A DNA stretch of 64,000 bases from Struthio camelus (lineage: Eukaryota > Chordata > Aves > Struthioniformes > Struthionidae): NCBI RefSeq assembly GCF_040807025.1, contig NC_090952.1, positions 28,207,068 through 28,271,067 of the forward strand, given 5' to 3'. Below, piece after piece: positions 12,561-23,500 of the stretch. Within the stretch, counting starts at the first letter, position 1. Every line of letters starts with the position of its first letter. The translations under genes were made by a program, and so were the position numbers. The notes beneath the pieces are model-generated. The model was not told the DNA's origin. It saw only the letters and a list, made by a program, of their open reading frames with translations, and searched no databases.

Positions 12561-14640
12561 ACTGAGCTCTGGGCAGCCTTCTCAAAGCCTTCAGGCCTAT
12601 CTTTTACACCAGTATGTCATTCTGAGCCCTTTTGGGCTGGCCCAGCCAATGGCCGGTAGAAAGAAAGCCTGTACTGCGCCCACCTTTACACTGACTCTGC
12701 TGGGTCCAGGGTTTTTGTAACATAGATCACCTATTGTGATTTGACTTAGGTTTGTTTTTATTAGAGTCATGTGAACTCGTTTGTTACCATCCTGAACTTC
12801 TGCCCACAACCTGAACAACCATTCTTTCCCCTCAAAAGCTTCTATTGAGATGCCAAAGCATTTAAGTGAAATTGATGTTATTTCCTGGCCTAACATTGCC
12901 TCTCTGCTTCTTCCGAGCTTTGTCCAGAAAATCAGAAGTTCCCATGAGAATGTGTTTACCTGGAACTAGGAGCTGATGTCTAATCTCTCAAGATTTGCAG
13001 CCCAGTTTTGCAGACACATCACATTAGCAGTTTTGCCCCTGGATGTGCTTCTCAGAACTCACCTTGCGGATCTGCCAAGCTTCCCCCACCATTGGCCTTC
13101 ACCTGCACAGAAAGAAAGCAGTCCACGCTGCTTTTGAATTATAAGAAAAACCTTAGAGGCTTTCTAGCCCACATGGCCAGGAATGCTGATTCCCAGAGCA
13201 CACTGTGCCATCATTGGGGTCCCCTCCTACGGCAGGTGTGAAAGGTGGTGGCTCTGAACACAAAAATCTGACTTCATGGAAAAACGATAACCATATAAGC
13301 TGAGTTCAGCTACCCAGAGCACTATGCAGGCCTGATGTTTTTGGGGTTGGAAATACTGAGCTGTTCTCTGGGCTCTCAGGGTATTGCCACACTGAAGTAG
13401 GTCAGAGACTTAAAGAAAGCTGAGCAGGAGAAGTTGTGGCAGAGAGAGAGGGGAGCTGCACAGGAATGGCAGGATGGCGAGACAGAAGCACCTGGAAAGA
13501 ATTAACACTTACTCTCAGCAATAGCTGGTAAGGCGAAAGAACAAAGCCTGCGAGGAAAAACCAGAACAAGAACAAAATGGTGCTAGTGGGAAAAGGCATT
13601 CCTACTTCTCTGTAAGGGGAAAAGAAGTCTGAGTAGTACTTCAGTACTTTTTAGGAAGAGCTGCTCCCTGGAAGAGTTTCAGCCTTTCTCACATTTTCTT
13701 TACTAGTAACTTCTGCCTCACTTTTTCTCCCCTTTGCCTTTCTTTCCCTTTCTGATTTTTTTCCCATCTTCCCTTCTCTATTATCTCTGCTTTTTTGTCT
13801 GTATCTTTCTCACGCTCTCCTCCCTTTTTTGGTTTATCATTCCAGATGGTAGTAAGATGGTAGTTATTTCTGTGCCCAAAGACCATTTCCATTTTCTCAG
13901 GAGCGTGTGGATTTAGTATCCCCCATTGTCCTTTCTCCAAGATGGAACCTGAATTCTAATTCTTACCATCAGTTCCCTGTGTTGAGATGCAAAAAGGGGG
14001 ATGAGTAGAGTCTGAACATTGCTGCCTTTAGGTAACTTAACAGACCTTCTGCAAATTGTCCCTGATTTGAGATGACCCATTTTTGCAAGAGATACTGTGC
14101 ATGTGTACCTCCAGTGAGCTCCAGCTAGCACCCCACTCCCCTAGCCTACCATTAACATTTCAGCTGTCTGCAGGGGACATGAGTGGAAGAGCACAGCTTC
14201 AGGGAGGGAAAAGCCTGAGGGAGACCCAGAAGGTCAGTCGGTTTGCACAGGGCTTCAGCGCTAGAGACATACTGTTGCAGACAGTTCCAGCTAAAGAGCC
14301 AGCGCAACATCCTATCATGTTACTATCCCACAGATCATCCATAAAACACTCAGCACCTCTGAAAAGCACACACTGAGAGCCAGAGCTCCTTCAAATCTGT
14401 AGGTGCTCTTGTCTGTTCTGAGAGCCACTATCTCTGTGATGCACCTACAGGACTTTCTGCTGGACCCCTACTCTGCTTAGGTGCAAGCTTCCTGCCAACT
14501 AAGGAAGAGAAAAGTTGTCATTCAATGGAAAATTCAACTGAGAAGACAAAGGAGCAGTGAATAATATCTCCTTAAGACTGCTGATGTTATTTGTTTTTAC
14601 CCCTCCAAGTCACGTGCTACCTGCTTCCCGAAGATCTTTA
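12561..14640. other. Unassigned sequence with a long pyrimidine-rich tract
   Basis: A strongly pyrimidine-biased stretch runs from about 13690 to 13835. The lysine-rich minus-strand frame 13689-13940 and the Phe/Leu-rich plus frame 13734-13916 are simply its translations. No gene or identified repeat was seen elsewhere in the segment. Confidence 0.5.
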
Positions 14641-14990
14641 AGTAAATACGATCGTTAGCCTCCTGACTGATTTCTGCTTGCAGTCTACCAGGCCTGATCA
14701 CACCAACTATTCAAAGAGGAAAAAAATTGCATTTCACAAAGGAGTTTTTCTCCTTTGTATCTTCCTTGTGCATTTTGTTTTGGAAGGAGGCATTCTTCAT
14801 ACTATGAAGGCCACCGAGTTGCGAGCCAGACTCTGTGCCAGTTTATTCCAATCGACAGTCTTGAATACACTTTTCAGAGGAATTTATTTCCTAAGCCTAG
14901 TATGCGTAGCAGTAATAACATTTGCAACCCTCCTTACTCTTTGATTGTGCTGGAGCTCTGGCTGAGTGTAACTCTGGCTCAGTTACCATA
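14641..14990. promoter_or_regulatory. Candidate conserved enhancer-like block
   Basis: AT-leaning, non-repetitive sequence with AAATTGCATTTCACAAAG, TTTATTCCAATCGA and AGTAATAACATTTGCAA words. Short plus-strand frames (14678-14944 and 14755-15006) overlap in two phases and have no domain, so coding is unlikely. Confidence 0.27.
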
Positions 14991-15384
14991 CAAAATTCTG
15001 GAGTAGAAGAGCAGAGCTGAGGTTATAAAACAGAGCTCTTGGACCTAGGAAATTGCTGGGCCTTTTTAGGGAGCAGATAAAATGAAAACCCCTCCTGAGT
15101 CCCCAAAACACTCAGCTGCAAAACAAAGTAAAGCCATACATTTGGGCAGTTGAGAAGGGTTTCTGTAATCTTTCTTTCTCTAACCTTGTTTTCAGTGTTG
15201 CTGAGACCAGTTTATCTGTTGATATTTCTGGCCTGACTGAGAGCAGAAGTCACCTGAGATCTCCAACAAGGTCCTGCAGCCAGGAGAGTTTTAGCCAATT
15301 TTGTTGGCTTGAGGTGCTCGACAAGCTTGGAGAAGTACACAAACATCTGAGTGTTTTACCCAAACTTGAACTCTAGTAGAGTTA

Positions 15385-15800
15385 GTGACAGAAAGGACCT
15401 ATATAACTCATCCACTCCATCTCCCTGAAATTTCCAACTTCCTGAGTTTCTCCCACCACCATCTTCTGTCCCAATAGGGCCTGATGTAATAGGGTAGCAG
15501 TAAAAAGTTACTAGGTATAAATGAACTGATGGGGATTAAAGAACCAGCACATGCCTCCTGGAAGGCTTTAAAAGCATCCTGTTTAGAAACAGCTCTGTTT
15601 CTGCATCCCACATTCTTAGTAATTTTCTTTCTCCTGTTTTTTCATTTATATGTAGGAATTACAGATGGAGCAGACTCACCAGGTCCCATTTCAACCATCC
15701 TCCCTAGGGCAAGAGGAGTACTGTCCCACACAGGGTCTTCCATAGGATTTTGCTTAGTTCAGTTTTGAACTGCTCATGTTTCTGGTGGATTCAGAGATCA
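15385..15800 (-). mobile_element. Possible CR1 3'-end relic (antisense)
   Basis: The segment begins with a word resembling the antisense CR1 3' region (AGAAAGGACCT...TCATCCACTCCATCTCCCTG). It later has a GTTTTGAACTGCTCATG segment similar to another antisense CR1 piece. Divergence is high and the middle is not recognisable. It could equally be unrelated sequence. Confidence 0.3.
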
Positions 15801-18004
15801 TTATTACTGGTGAAATTTGCACAGACGGGGTACAGGGCTCCTGGGGCAGCGCAGACCTTTGCTATGCACTGGATGGTGCTCATAGCACCTGTATATCACT
15901 CCTTGCAGTCAGGATCCCTTGAGAACAAATCAGACTCAACCTAGTAGGGCAAGCAGGTCATGGCCGGGGTTACTAAGTGTTGTAATGATGCCTACTGGGT
16001 AGTTCTCCCATTGGATCTAGCCTTTCAGAAGGGAAATTCATTTCTTCCCACCTGGAGATACACACTGCTAAGCTGGAGCAGAACATTCTCTGCAGGTTGA
16101 AATGAACATTTATTTGCTTTAAACGGCACTTCTGTTCACACTGCACTGACAAGTACTGTGATTTGTCTTTTATAGCCAGGTAGCAACAGAGGCTCCCCAG
16201 GCAGAGGCCAGCACCTCGCTCTTCTAGGTGCTGCTCACAGTGTACGCCAGGCTGGAAGTTTGAGGCAAGAGACAGGAGGTGGATACCAGCAAGGAGGTAG
16301 TGACCAGACAAAGTAACACTTGTGAGATAACCTCCACACAGAGGTTTGAATTTCTAGCAGTCTGGTGTAGATACATTTGGTTGCTTAGGTCGTGTGGAAT
16401 AATCTCTACTCAATGAGTGAGTGAGCATGATTAGTTGGGAAGAGTGTATGAAGAAGCCAGTCTTCATTTATATCTCTTGGGAGGTAAAAGTTGAAGCGGA
16501 TGGAACTGGAATGCATGGGGGCATTTTAGGTCATTTACAGTCTTGTCTTTTCTAGGCCACATAGTTTTGCCTAAAACAGTTCCTAGAAGCACCAAGCTGT
16601 TGCTGGACTTTGGAACTTCACAGACACATTCATTAAAGCCACGTGTAACTATTGGCCTGTTTGGGAAGGATTTGGTCAGTTCTGTGTGTGCCTCATTTGA
16701 TTTATTCTAGAATTTTGGTCTTGTCTCCCTACTGTATCAAGATACTCATCCTCATGGATATATACCGTATGTACTATGTGGCAAACAAACAGTGTGGTTA
16801 GATTTTTTTTTCCTTATTTGAGTGTCAGACTGTGGCAAGGGTCCCTGACAGTTCCTTCCCTTACAGCTGTGGTCAAGAGTTTTTCATCCCTACCAAAATG
16901 TATGGCTTTCAATCAATCCTTAAAAGTATGATGTTATGTCTAACTTCAGTGTGTGATCAAATTATGCACAAGATTAGCTGACCTTGGTCAATGCTGATTT
17001 TTTTGCCAAAGCTGGATGTTTGTTCTTGCATTTCTGTGTCATGCAGAAAGTCATAATGACTACGAAGAGCCAGTCTTGGCATAGTGTACGCCCTTGCAGT
17101 TTAAATGGAGTCAGAGGAGCTATGCCATGTTCCTTAGCTTAGGATCTGGTTCTCAGTGTCACTTAGAGAATCTCACGTGAGACTTTCTAAAGAGTTAGAG
17201 ATGAATCTCAAGAGGTTTGTAAATTCTGCTGGCTTTGGGAATGGGCTGTTCAGGCAGCTCATCTGAATGTATTGAAAAGAGCTTTGATTTGAGAATTAAG
17301 TCAGAAAGTTTCGCAAGATCTCTCTTCCCCTGAGATTTCATGCACGTCCTGGTTCTACTCGGACCAAAAATGCAGCACCAAAACAAAAGGGTTTTCTCAT
17401 CACACCTTGCTACTTGAGAATCCAACAAACTTCAGAGGGAGTGAGACCATTGGATATGTCTTTCTGAATGAGAGCGAACCAAACATTTTCAAACGGTATC
17501 AGCTGAGGTTTGGTTTGAGTTTCAAAGCAAAGGCCTGGGCCAGATCATGTTTCTTCCAAATAGCTTGGAAAAAACAGAAGCTTAGGCCATACCTACTTTG
17601 AGAAAATCATCCACCTTGGATGAAGTCCCTCTAGCTGCCCTTATGTGCTCTATTTGCGTTCTGGGTGGCCTGAAGCTTTTTTCCATGGTCTCTGAGAGAA
17701 AACAGAAATGGGGTAGGTAGAAAACCAGTGACAGTGGAATACTATTTAGGTATATCATCATGCCTTCATACACCCACTTGCAACTGAACAGAGCACCCGC
17801 CTCTCTCTGGCTGAGTCTAATGGCATATCTGTACATTGGCATCTCTCTCCACCTGTTTAATGCATGTGTAGATAATGTTAGCAGGCACTTTTCTAAAATG
17901 AAGTGTGGGGAGGATGGTTTGTTTTTTCCCTGGCAAGCTGCACTTGATGAGTTGCATGTGCTTCTGCAGCGACAACAGTGATAAGGGAGTGTTAATATCA
18001 GCAC
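15801..18004. other. Unassigned non-coding sequence
   Basis: No gene. The 112-codon minus frame 15973-16311 and the 140-codon minus frame 17582-18004 have no recognisable domain or splice context. The stretch 15960-16200 is moderately AT-rich and could hold a regulatory element, but no specific motif cluster stands out. Confidence 0.5.
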
Positions 18005-18250
18005 GAATCCCTCTTTTTAAGAAAAAAATTTGGCTTTTTATTCTAGACTGTTAAAGCATTTTACAGAGCTCTTACAAATGTAACCCAGGAGCTGTGTCTG
18101 TGTCCAGCTGCTCTACATGATCCTCGCTGAACAAACCTGCTGTCAAAACCTGGTGCCCGCCTGAAACGATGAGACATTTCTGAGACAGAAATATTCTGCA
18201 TTAAAACAGACATTGATCCAATCTGAGGTGTCTGTTCTGTTATAGCTAGT
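18005..18250. promoter_or_regulatory. Weak enhancer-like block
   Basis: It starts with an A/T run and a TTTTTATT word, followed by AAGCATTTTACAGAGCTCTTAC, which faintly resembles the tail of ancient SINEs. It continues with AAATATTCTGCATTAAAACAGACATTGATCC. It may be an exapted repeat or simple AT-rich sequence. Confidence 0.25.
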
Positions 18251-20145
18251 TTCAGTCTTAATTTCTCTTTGTCATGCTTCCTGCATCTGTCTGCTTTCTT
18301 CTCTGCATGTGCATTCTAAGCATCATCAGAGTTGGGCGGTTTGAGAATCGTGTGCATGGGTTTTGTATTACATTGCTATACATTTTGCAGATGAGGTACC
18401 CTGAATAAGATATGCGTGTGAATTTTTTCTGGGTTTCTGTGATGCTCTGCCTCCCTTCTCCCTCATCTCGCCTTTGGCTGTATGCGTTTATGATACAGAC
18501 TCTTTCCCATCTGCCGTCAGTGCTGCTTTGCAGACAGGCAAGGGGCAGTTTCTCCTCTGCCCTGGAGACAAGAACTCTCTGACTCCCCTCCGCAGCCTCA
18601 GGTATCACCTTCCCAGGAAGAAGGAGCACCAGGATCTTGAGCATAGATGTTGAGTGGAGAATGCTGAGTTGCACAGCAGGTGTTTGGCCGAGGTTCAGAA
18701 GCTCCTCTCACTGACATGGTGTGACTCAGCCATCTTTTTAGCTGGGGTGGCGATCAGTATTTGCTCAGGTCAGGGGAATCCAGAGCTGCTCTTACAGTGG
18801 GAAGGCACCAAGGAGATGAGTGAAGCTGTGCTGAGCCACTTCCACAAGCTCTGAAGGGTGCTTAAGACCTTCCTCTGCCACATTGATGATGTTATTTGGG
18901 AGCATTTTTGGCTAAGCCCTCTACCAGCCAGCATGCCCTCCCACCCTGTTCAGCCCCCAGGGCGCAAGCTGCTGGAGCTTCGCATCGCAGGCAGCTAGAT
19001 ATATTCCAACCCTGACATAGATTTGAATTCCCTGAATTTTGTGGCTTTTATCAGACATAAACCACCAATTTCCACCTAACTATTCCGCTGCCTTTAGGGT
19101 AGCTCTTACTCCCTTTTCTCTCCCCATTCTTGTTGCCAGTAGGGTAAGACCCTCCCACCTCTCTGCTGTGCTTGCTCTGCCCAGCCTCTTGAAAGAGCTT
19201 TCACACCAAGGTATGGAGTGGATTTTCTACGGTTCAGTGTAATCTTGGGCACATCCAGTTAGTGCTCCCCTCCATCTGCTTAACTCCTTGGGAAAAAATA
19301 AACCAAACGATGAGTGAGTACAAAAGCGTATGTGGAGAATTGGCAGTGAGCACTCCCTGACTCACAGCATCCATGCTTCTGCATGTCGGCTCCACGCACA
19401 GCTCACTGCCTCTCCTTACCCCTGCTTTAATTAGTAAGGGCTGAGCACACTCTGGGAACATGCTGGAAGAGGAGTGATGAACAAAACAGCAGCTTTAGAT
19501 GAACAAAAGCATCCGAGGAGTTTGAGATGGAAAAATTGGTTGGTCTGTGTTCTCCGATCATGTGTGAATGTTACCATTGGACAACAGCAGCAGGAGGTAG
19601 GGGCAATGTGCTTTCCATCCACAGATGAAGTCAAGCTCTGTGAGAAAGAATTCACAGTGCTGGAGACTGCAGAGTTGTGGGTCTGTGTACACTGTGCTGG
19701 TGACCACTCCAGCAAATGAACATCTTCCCTCCCAAGAGTAGACCGAGGTACAGTAAAGCAGAGAAACTGTCTGCATCAATTACCTGTGCAAGTGCACAAT
19801 CCTGAAAGCGTCATTTCTCAACATGGTATTTAGCTCACACTCTTCTGATGCTAGATTAGGGGTCTGGAAAGTCTCTCTCCTTGGGCCCTGGCCAAGGCTA
19901 TTCTCAAATGCCTCCAGCAATGTGCTGCTGCTCTTTCTTGAAGGGGCTGACATGCTGGAGAGGTGGCCTATTATTCCAGTTAAATTTTCCTCTGCTTAGT
20001 TCCATCCAAGCACCCCTAACCAGACCATTTCATTCCCTATATGGTGGACGGAGACCCATGGTTTCTTCTCCCGGTTGCCCCCCCCACAAATCCATGCAGA
20101 CCATCAGTCTGTTGTCATGTAATTTTGGCTAGTACTTAGCCGTGC
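18251..20145. other. Unassigned non-coding sequence
   Basis: Frames at 18258-18674 and 19431-19715 (both minus) and 19474-19719 (plus) lack domains and overlap in opposite directions. A perfect TGACTCAGC half-site (AP-1/MAF type) occurs at 18722-18730. Nothing else was recognised. Confidence 0.5.
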
Positions 20146-20170
20146 TAAAGATTATTTTTCTTAATCTTTA
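20146..20170. repeat. Perfect inverted repeat with facing TAATC words
   Basis: Nine-base arms TAAAGATTA (20146-20154) and TAATCTTTA (20162-20170) are separated by seven pyrimidines. Each arm holds a GATTA/TAATC core, the preferred site of OTX/PITX-class (K50) homeodomains. As a paired site it could bind dimers. As DNA or RNA it could form a small hairpin. Confidence 0.6.
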
Positions 20171-20439
20171 ATTGGGAAGTCACAGACTTTTTTCAAAAGT
20201 GCTCCGGGAATGCAGCCTAGTGGCCTCCTTGTTGCTTGCCTCAGTGTATCCCCTTGCTCCTGGTTGTGACAGACTCTCAGGTGATGAAGGAAGAGGCTGT
20301 GTATGCCGGGAAGGGAAAGGCTTTAACAGGCAGCTGCAGCCCCCCCCTCTCCATCTCCAAGAGTAAGATCAGGGCAATGATAATGGCTTTGTTTAAAAGG
20401 AAGAAGAGGAAGGAAAATGGAAGTGGTGTCTAAAAGGAC

Positions 20440-20740
20440 AGGAGTTGCCTCACCCAAGTATCCCAAGGACTTTGGCTGCCAATACTGCATGGAAATAAAC
20501 GATCCAAACAATGCACAGCCCTATCTGGAAGCTGCAGGAATCTGGACAGCCCCCTCTTTCCTTGCAAGATCTGATAGGATTGTTTGCTGGCACAGAACAA
20601 AGCGCACCGGTCATTGTTCTTCAAGTTGGCTCGCTCTGCTCGTAGCCAATAGCATTGTCCTGGGATTCCTCGCTGTCTCGCGAAGACAACAACATTGCAG
20701 GAAATCAGACCAGATCATATCCGACATTTAACTACGTGAC
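20440..20740. promoter_or_regulatory. Candidate enhancer-like block with a SOX inverted repeat
   Basis: The block has an inverted pair AGAACAA (20594-20600) and TTGTTCT (20614-20620), part of AACAAAG and CATTGTT words facing each other as SOX dimer sites do. It adds an ATTGTC word and a CCAAT word downstream. The plus frame 20417-20731 is open (104 codons) but has no domain, splice signal or Kozak support, so I favour a regulatory reading. Confidence 0.4.
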
Positions 20741-21740
20741 ATCTGAGGGCATTATTTTTTCCCCACTATCCTTGTTGGCTCTTTTTGGACATGAGGAATG
20801 GGGCCACATACAAACAGTGGATCTCCCAAAATAACTAAAAGTTTAATCATTGCTGGACTGATTCATGGTCTGCCTACGTCCATATCCTCTCCCTGACAAA
20901 GGTCGAAACCATATAGTTTGAAAAAAAATCAGGGCAAAACATCCGGCACAGTTGCTCACTCTTTACCCAAGACAAGCGGGGAGTGTTCATGCAGCACTTC
21001 CCCATGAGGGGTTCTTTGTGCCTCATCTCAGGAGCACTGGTGTGCAGCATGGTAATTGCTGCCTTCCCCAAGGAAGCTGTCCTCTCCACCGCAATGAGCA
21101 GAGCAGAAAGAAGAAACCACTCTTTCTTGCCATTTCTCTTTGCAAATATGCCTTAATTATTGTGACAAAACTGCCAGTTCCTGCAAGGGAATGGAAATTC
21201 TCCCTCCCCTCTCAAAATCCCCAGAGCAAGGAAACCTAATAATTACCAAGTGGAGCAATTCAAGCTTCGCTGTTGGCTCATCACATTGGAGGGTCCCAAC
21301 AGGCAGATTCGGGGAAGGGGCCTTTAGTGGTGCCACTCCTGGCAAGGTCTTGCCGAAATCCTTTGAGGGGGCGTGGGTGGGACATGTGCTGCATTTCCCA
21401 TTTGCTGTGTGGCTCTCCAAGCCAGCTTACCGGCATCGCAGTCCCAGCCCTGGGGTGCCAGAGAGAAAAGCTCCACTGGAGCTGCTATAGCTGAGCTGAA
21501 TGGGGCACAGCCCTTGCTAGAGTGCTGGCCTTGTACCAGCGCTTTCTTTGCACGGTAGCAAACCAGCAAGGGGCTGGTTAGGGAACAGAAGCTGTCTGGC
21601 TGCTGAAAAGCGAGAGCCACTTTTCCCTGCCTGTGTCCCAGGGGGCTGCAGGAAGACAAGTGAGAGATTAGGGCAGGTTTGTCTGGCAGGCTGCTCCTGC
21701 AGGGGCTGGGAGATGAAGGCAGAAGGCACTCCTTCCTCCC
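20741..21740. other. Unassigned non-coding sequence
   Basis: Mixed-composition sequence that becomes GC-richer towards the CpG island. Part of the longest minus-strand frame (21324-22088) lies here. No domain or repeat was recognised. Confidence 0.5.
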
Positions 21741-22035
21741 CTCACCGTGGGTGGCAGTGGCTCTCCTCGCCCGCCCTGCCTGGCGCATCCCGCACCTCCG
21801 GCTTTCCCCACCCCGGGGCAGCGCGGGAGCTGCGGCCGGCAAGGGCCGGGGCAGCGCGGCCCCCGGCACGCAGTCCCCCGGCTCGGCTGCAGCCATCGCC
21901 GATGGCCAGGGCAAGGGGAAGGGAGATGGCGGCCCCAGCGCTTCGCAGCCCCCTGCAGCCCTCTGCCCGGCAGCAGCAGCCGTGCTCGCTCTGCAGAGCG
22001 GCGCTCGTGCCGGCAGCAGGAAAGGATCCGCAGTA
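21741..22035. promoter_or_regulatory. CpG island
   Basis: I count about 31 CpG dinucleotides by eye over roughly 310 bases. Frames are open on several phases and both strands, including a 254-codon minus frame 21324-22088. That frame is Ala/Pro/Ser-rich and has no domain. The pattern is that of stop-poor GC-rich DNA. AT-rich sequence with TTTAAATAACATTTAAA follows immediately at 22088. Confidence 0.55.
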
Positions 22036-22039
22036 CCTG

Positions 22040-22328
22040 CAGGCCAGGGAGAGCCTTTCATCAGAGCCCCCCAGACACTTTGACACATCTTTAAATAACA
22101 TTTAAACGGCTTTACTTTCTGTGTAGACAGTCTATTTAAGGTAAAAGGTCTTCCCTCTGCAGATGGTGAAGGAGCCGCGATCGATAGCTCTGGCAGCAGT
22201 TCCTGAATGTCAGGGAGACGGTTGTATTCAGGTGGGGCTGCAGCCGGTGGTCCAGGCGCTTCAGCTCTCAGGCAGAAGGATGGTCTTCTGGCTCCTCATG
22301 ATGCAAGGAGCTGGGTTTCTTAGTTCCA
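22040..22328. promoter_or_regulatory. AT-rich flank of the CpG island
   Basis: The first 100 bases (22078-22145) are AT-rich, with a TTTAAATAACATTTAAA near-palindrome and a CTATTTAAGG word (MEF2/CArG-like). The rest is ordinary sequence. The call is tentative. Confidence 0.25.
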
Positions 22329-22372
22329 GCCTTTCCACAGACCAACTGCATGGCTTTGGGCAAGTCCACTGA
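22329..22372 (+). mobile_element. MIR-like SINE relic
   Basis: The order TTCCAC, ACCAACTGCATGGC, TTTGGGCAAGTCCA matches the MIR core (CCACTTACTAGCTGTGTGACCTTGGGCAAGTCAC) base for base over much of its length, in sense orientation. Only this core is recognisable. Confidence 0.5.
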
Positions 22373-22539
22373 GGTCCAATTTTTGGTCAAATTAGGCAAG
22401 ATAAGTCCTTGCAAGTGCCACAATTGCCTGAACAAAGTGGGCCACTGAGTACACAAACAGGCCTCATCCATCACTGCAGGGGCAGTTCCCCCTTACTCCC
22501 CTCCTGCCCCTCTCTGCAGCTGACAATATGACCCAACAG

Positions 22540-22660
22540 CTTTTCATCTTTAAAATAATGCTCTTAACTAATTTATCTGTACTGATGCTCTTGCTAGTAC
22601 TATTATTTGTAATACCTCCGCGCATCCCTAGGGAAGGGCACTGGTCTTAATTAACAGCTG
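22540..22660. promoter_or_regulatory. Weak AT-rich enhancer-like block
   Basis: AT-rich, with TTAACTAATTTATC, CTAGTACTATTATTTGTAAT and TTAATTAACAGCTG words; the last combines a homeodomain core with an E-box. Assigned on motifs only. Confidence 0.28.
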
Positions 22661-22992
22661 TGAAACTGCCTGAGCACCATGCCTGGAAATGACAGAGGAG
22701 GTTACTGTCATATCAAGATTTTTTTTAAACTTTTTTAAAATTTATTTGTAGACCCCTTTCTTTTTTCCCAGCAGATACACAAGCCTCCATCTCCTCCGCT
22801 GAAAGCCACAGCAGGCTTGCTTTTCAGCCTCACCTTTTGTAGCAGAGACCGCCTGGGCCCCCCTGCCTCGAGCATCAGCTACCGCCAGGCTGATTGAAGT
22901 TGCATGCCCCCGTCCAAACTTTGGGGTGCCAGAAGTTGTCATGTGTTTTGTCAGCGTGTGTCTGCACACAGGACTCGCCAGTGTGCGCATCT
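22661..22992. other. Unassigned non-coding sequence
   Basis: It includes a T/A homopolymer patch at about 22720-22750. The 122-codon minus frame 22742-23110 runs through the CA repeat and has no domain. Confidence 0.5.
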
Positions 22993-23020
22993 GCGCGCGC
23001 GCGCACACACACACACACAC
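22993..23020. repeat. CG/CA alternating dinucleotide repeat
   Basis: A (CG)n run passes directly into (CA)n, giving 28 bases of uninterrupted purine-pyrimidine alternation. Such tracts favour Z-DNA and are length-variable. Confidence 0.9.
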
Positions 23021-23104
23021 TGGGTATACAAATGTGTCCCAACAATAGTTTAAAGCCCCCAGTGATTTGCAGAACCTCACAAATTGCCTTCTTCCTCCTC
23101 TGTG

Positions 23105-23500
23105 AAGCAATTTAAGCTTGCCTTTGCATGGGGTTTATATGAACAGTCACAGTAATGAGCAAACTGAAAGCACACATCTTCTGTCCATTTCTGTAAATAG
23201 ATCAGAAGTCCTCGTTTCTATCTACTTGCTAATTGAGAAATTAGACACAAATCAAATGTAAACCCTCTGATTTGCAGGCAACAGCAGTAAACTGTGAATA
23301 ACATTCCTGAGCAGCCGCACTGCTCCTTCAGAGAGCGGGTCCTTGCAGAGCAATACAGGCAGACAGAGATATCCCAGCTAGCGCTGAATGAACTAACCTG
23401 CTAGTGCTGAAGCACAACCAGTCTGGCCTCATTAGTGTGAGGCTGTCCCTGAACTAATTAGCTCTCCTAGAAAGCCACGTATGTTATTAGGCTGGGTGAA
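23105..23500. promoter_or_regulatory. Candidate conserved enhancer-like block
   Basis: A 400-base AT-leaning, repeat-free block. It contains the perfect inverted pair CTAATT-GAGA-AATTAG (23229-23244), a paired homeodomain site. It also has AAATCAAATGTAAA, ACTAATTAGCTC (near 23453) and CATTAGTGTGAG words. Motif density and length make this one of the better enhancer candidates in the first half of the window. Conservation is untested. Confidence 0.42.

Noticed and set aside
13689..13940. Lysine-rich frame opposite a pyrimidine tract
   Set aside because: Pure composition effect of the polypurine strand.
21324..22088. 254-codon minus-strand open frame, the longest seen
   Set aside because: It coincides with a CpG island where frames on both strands are open in several phases. 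The product is Ala/Pro/Ser-rich with no domain, and nothing supports a start or splice sites.
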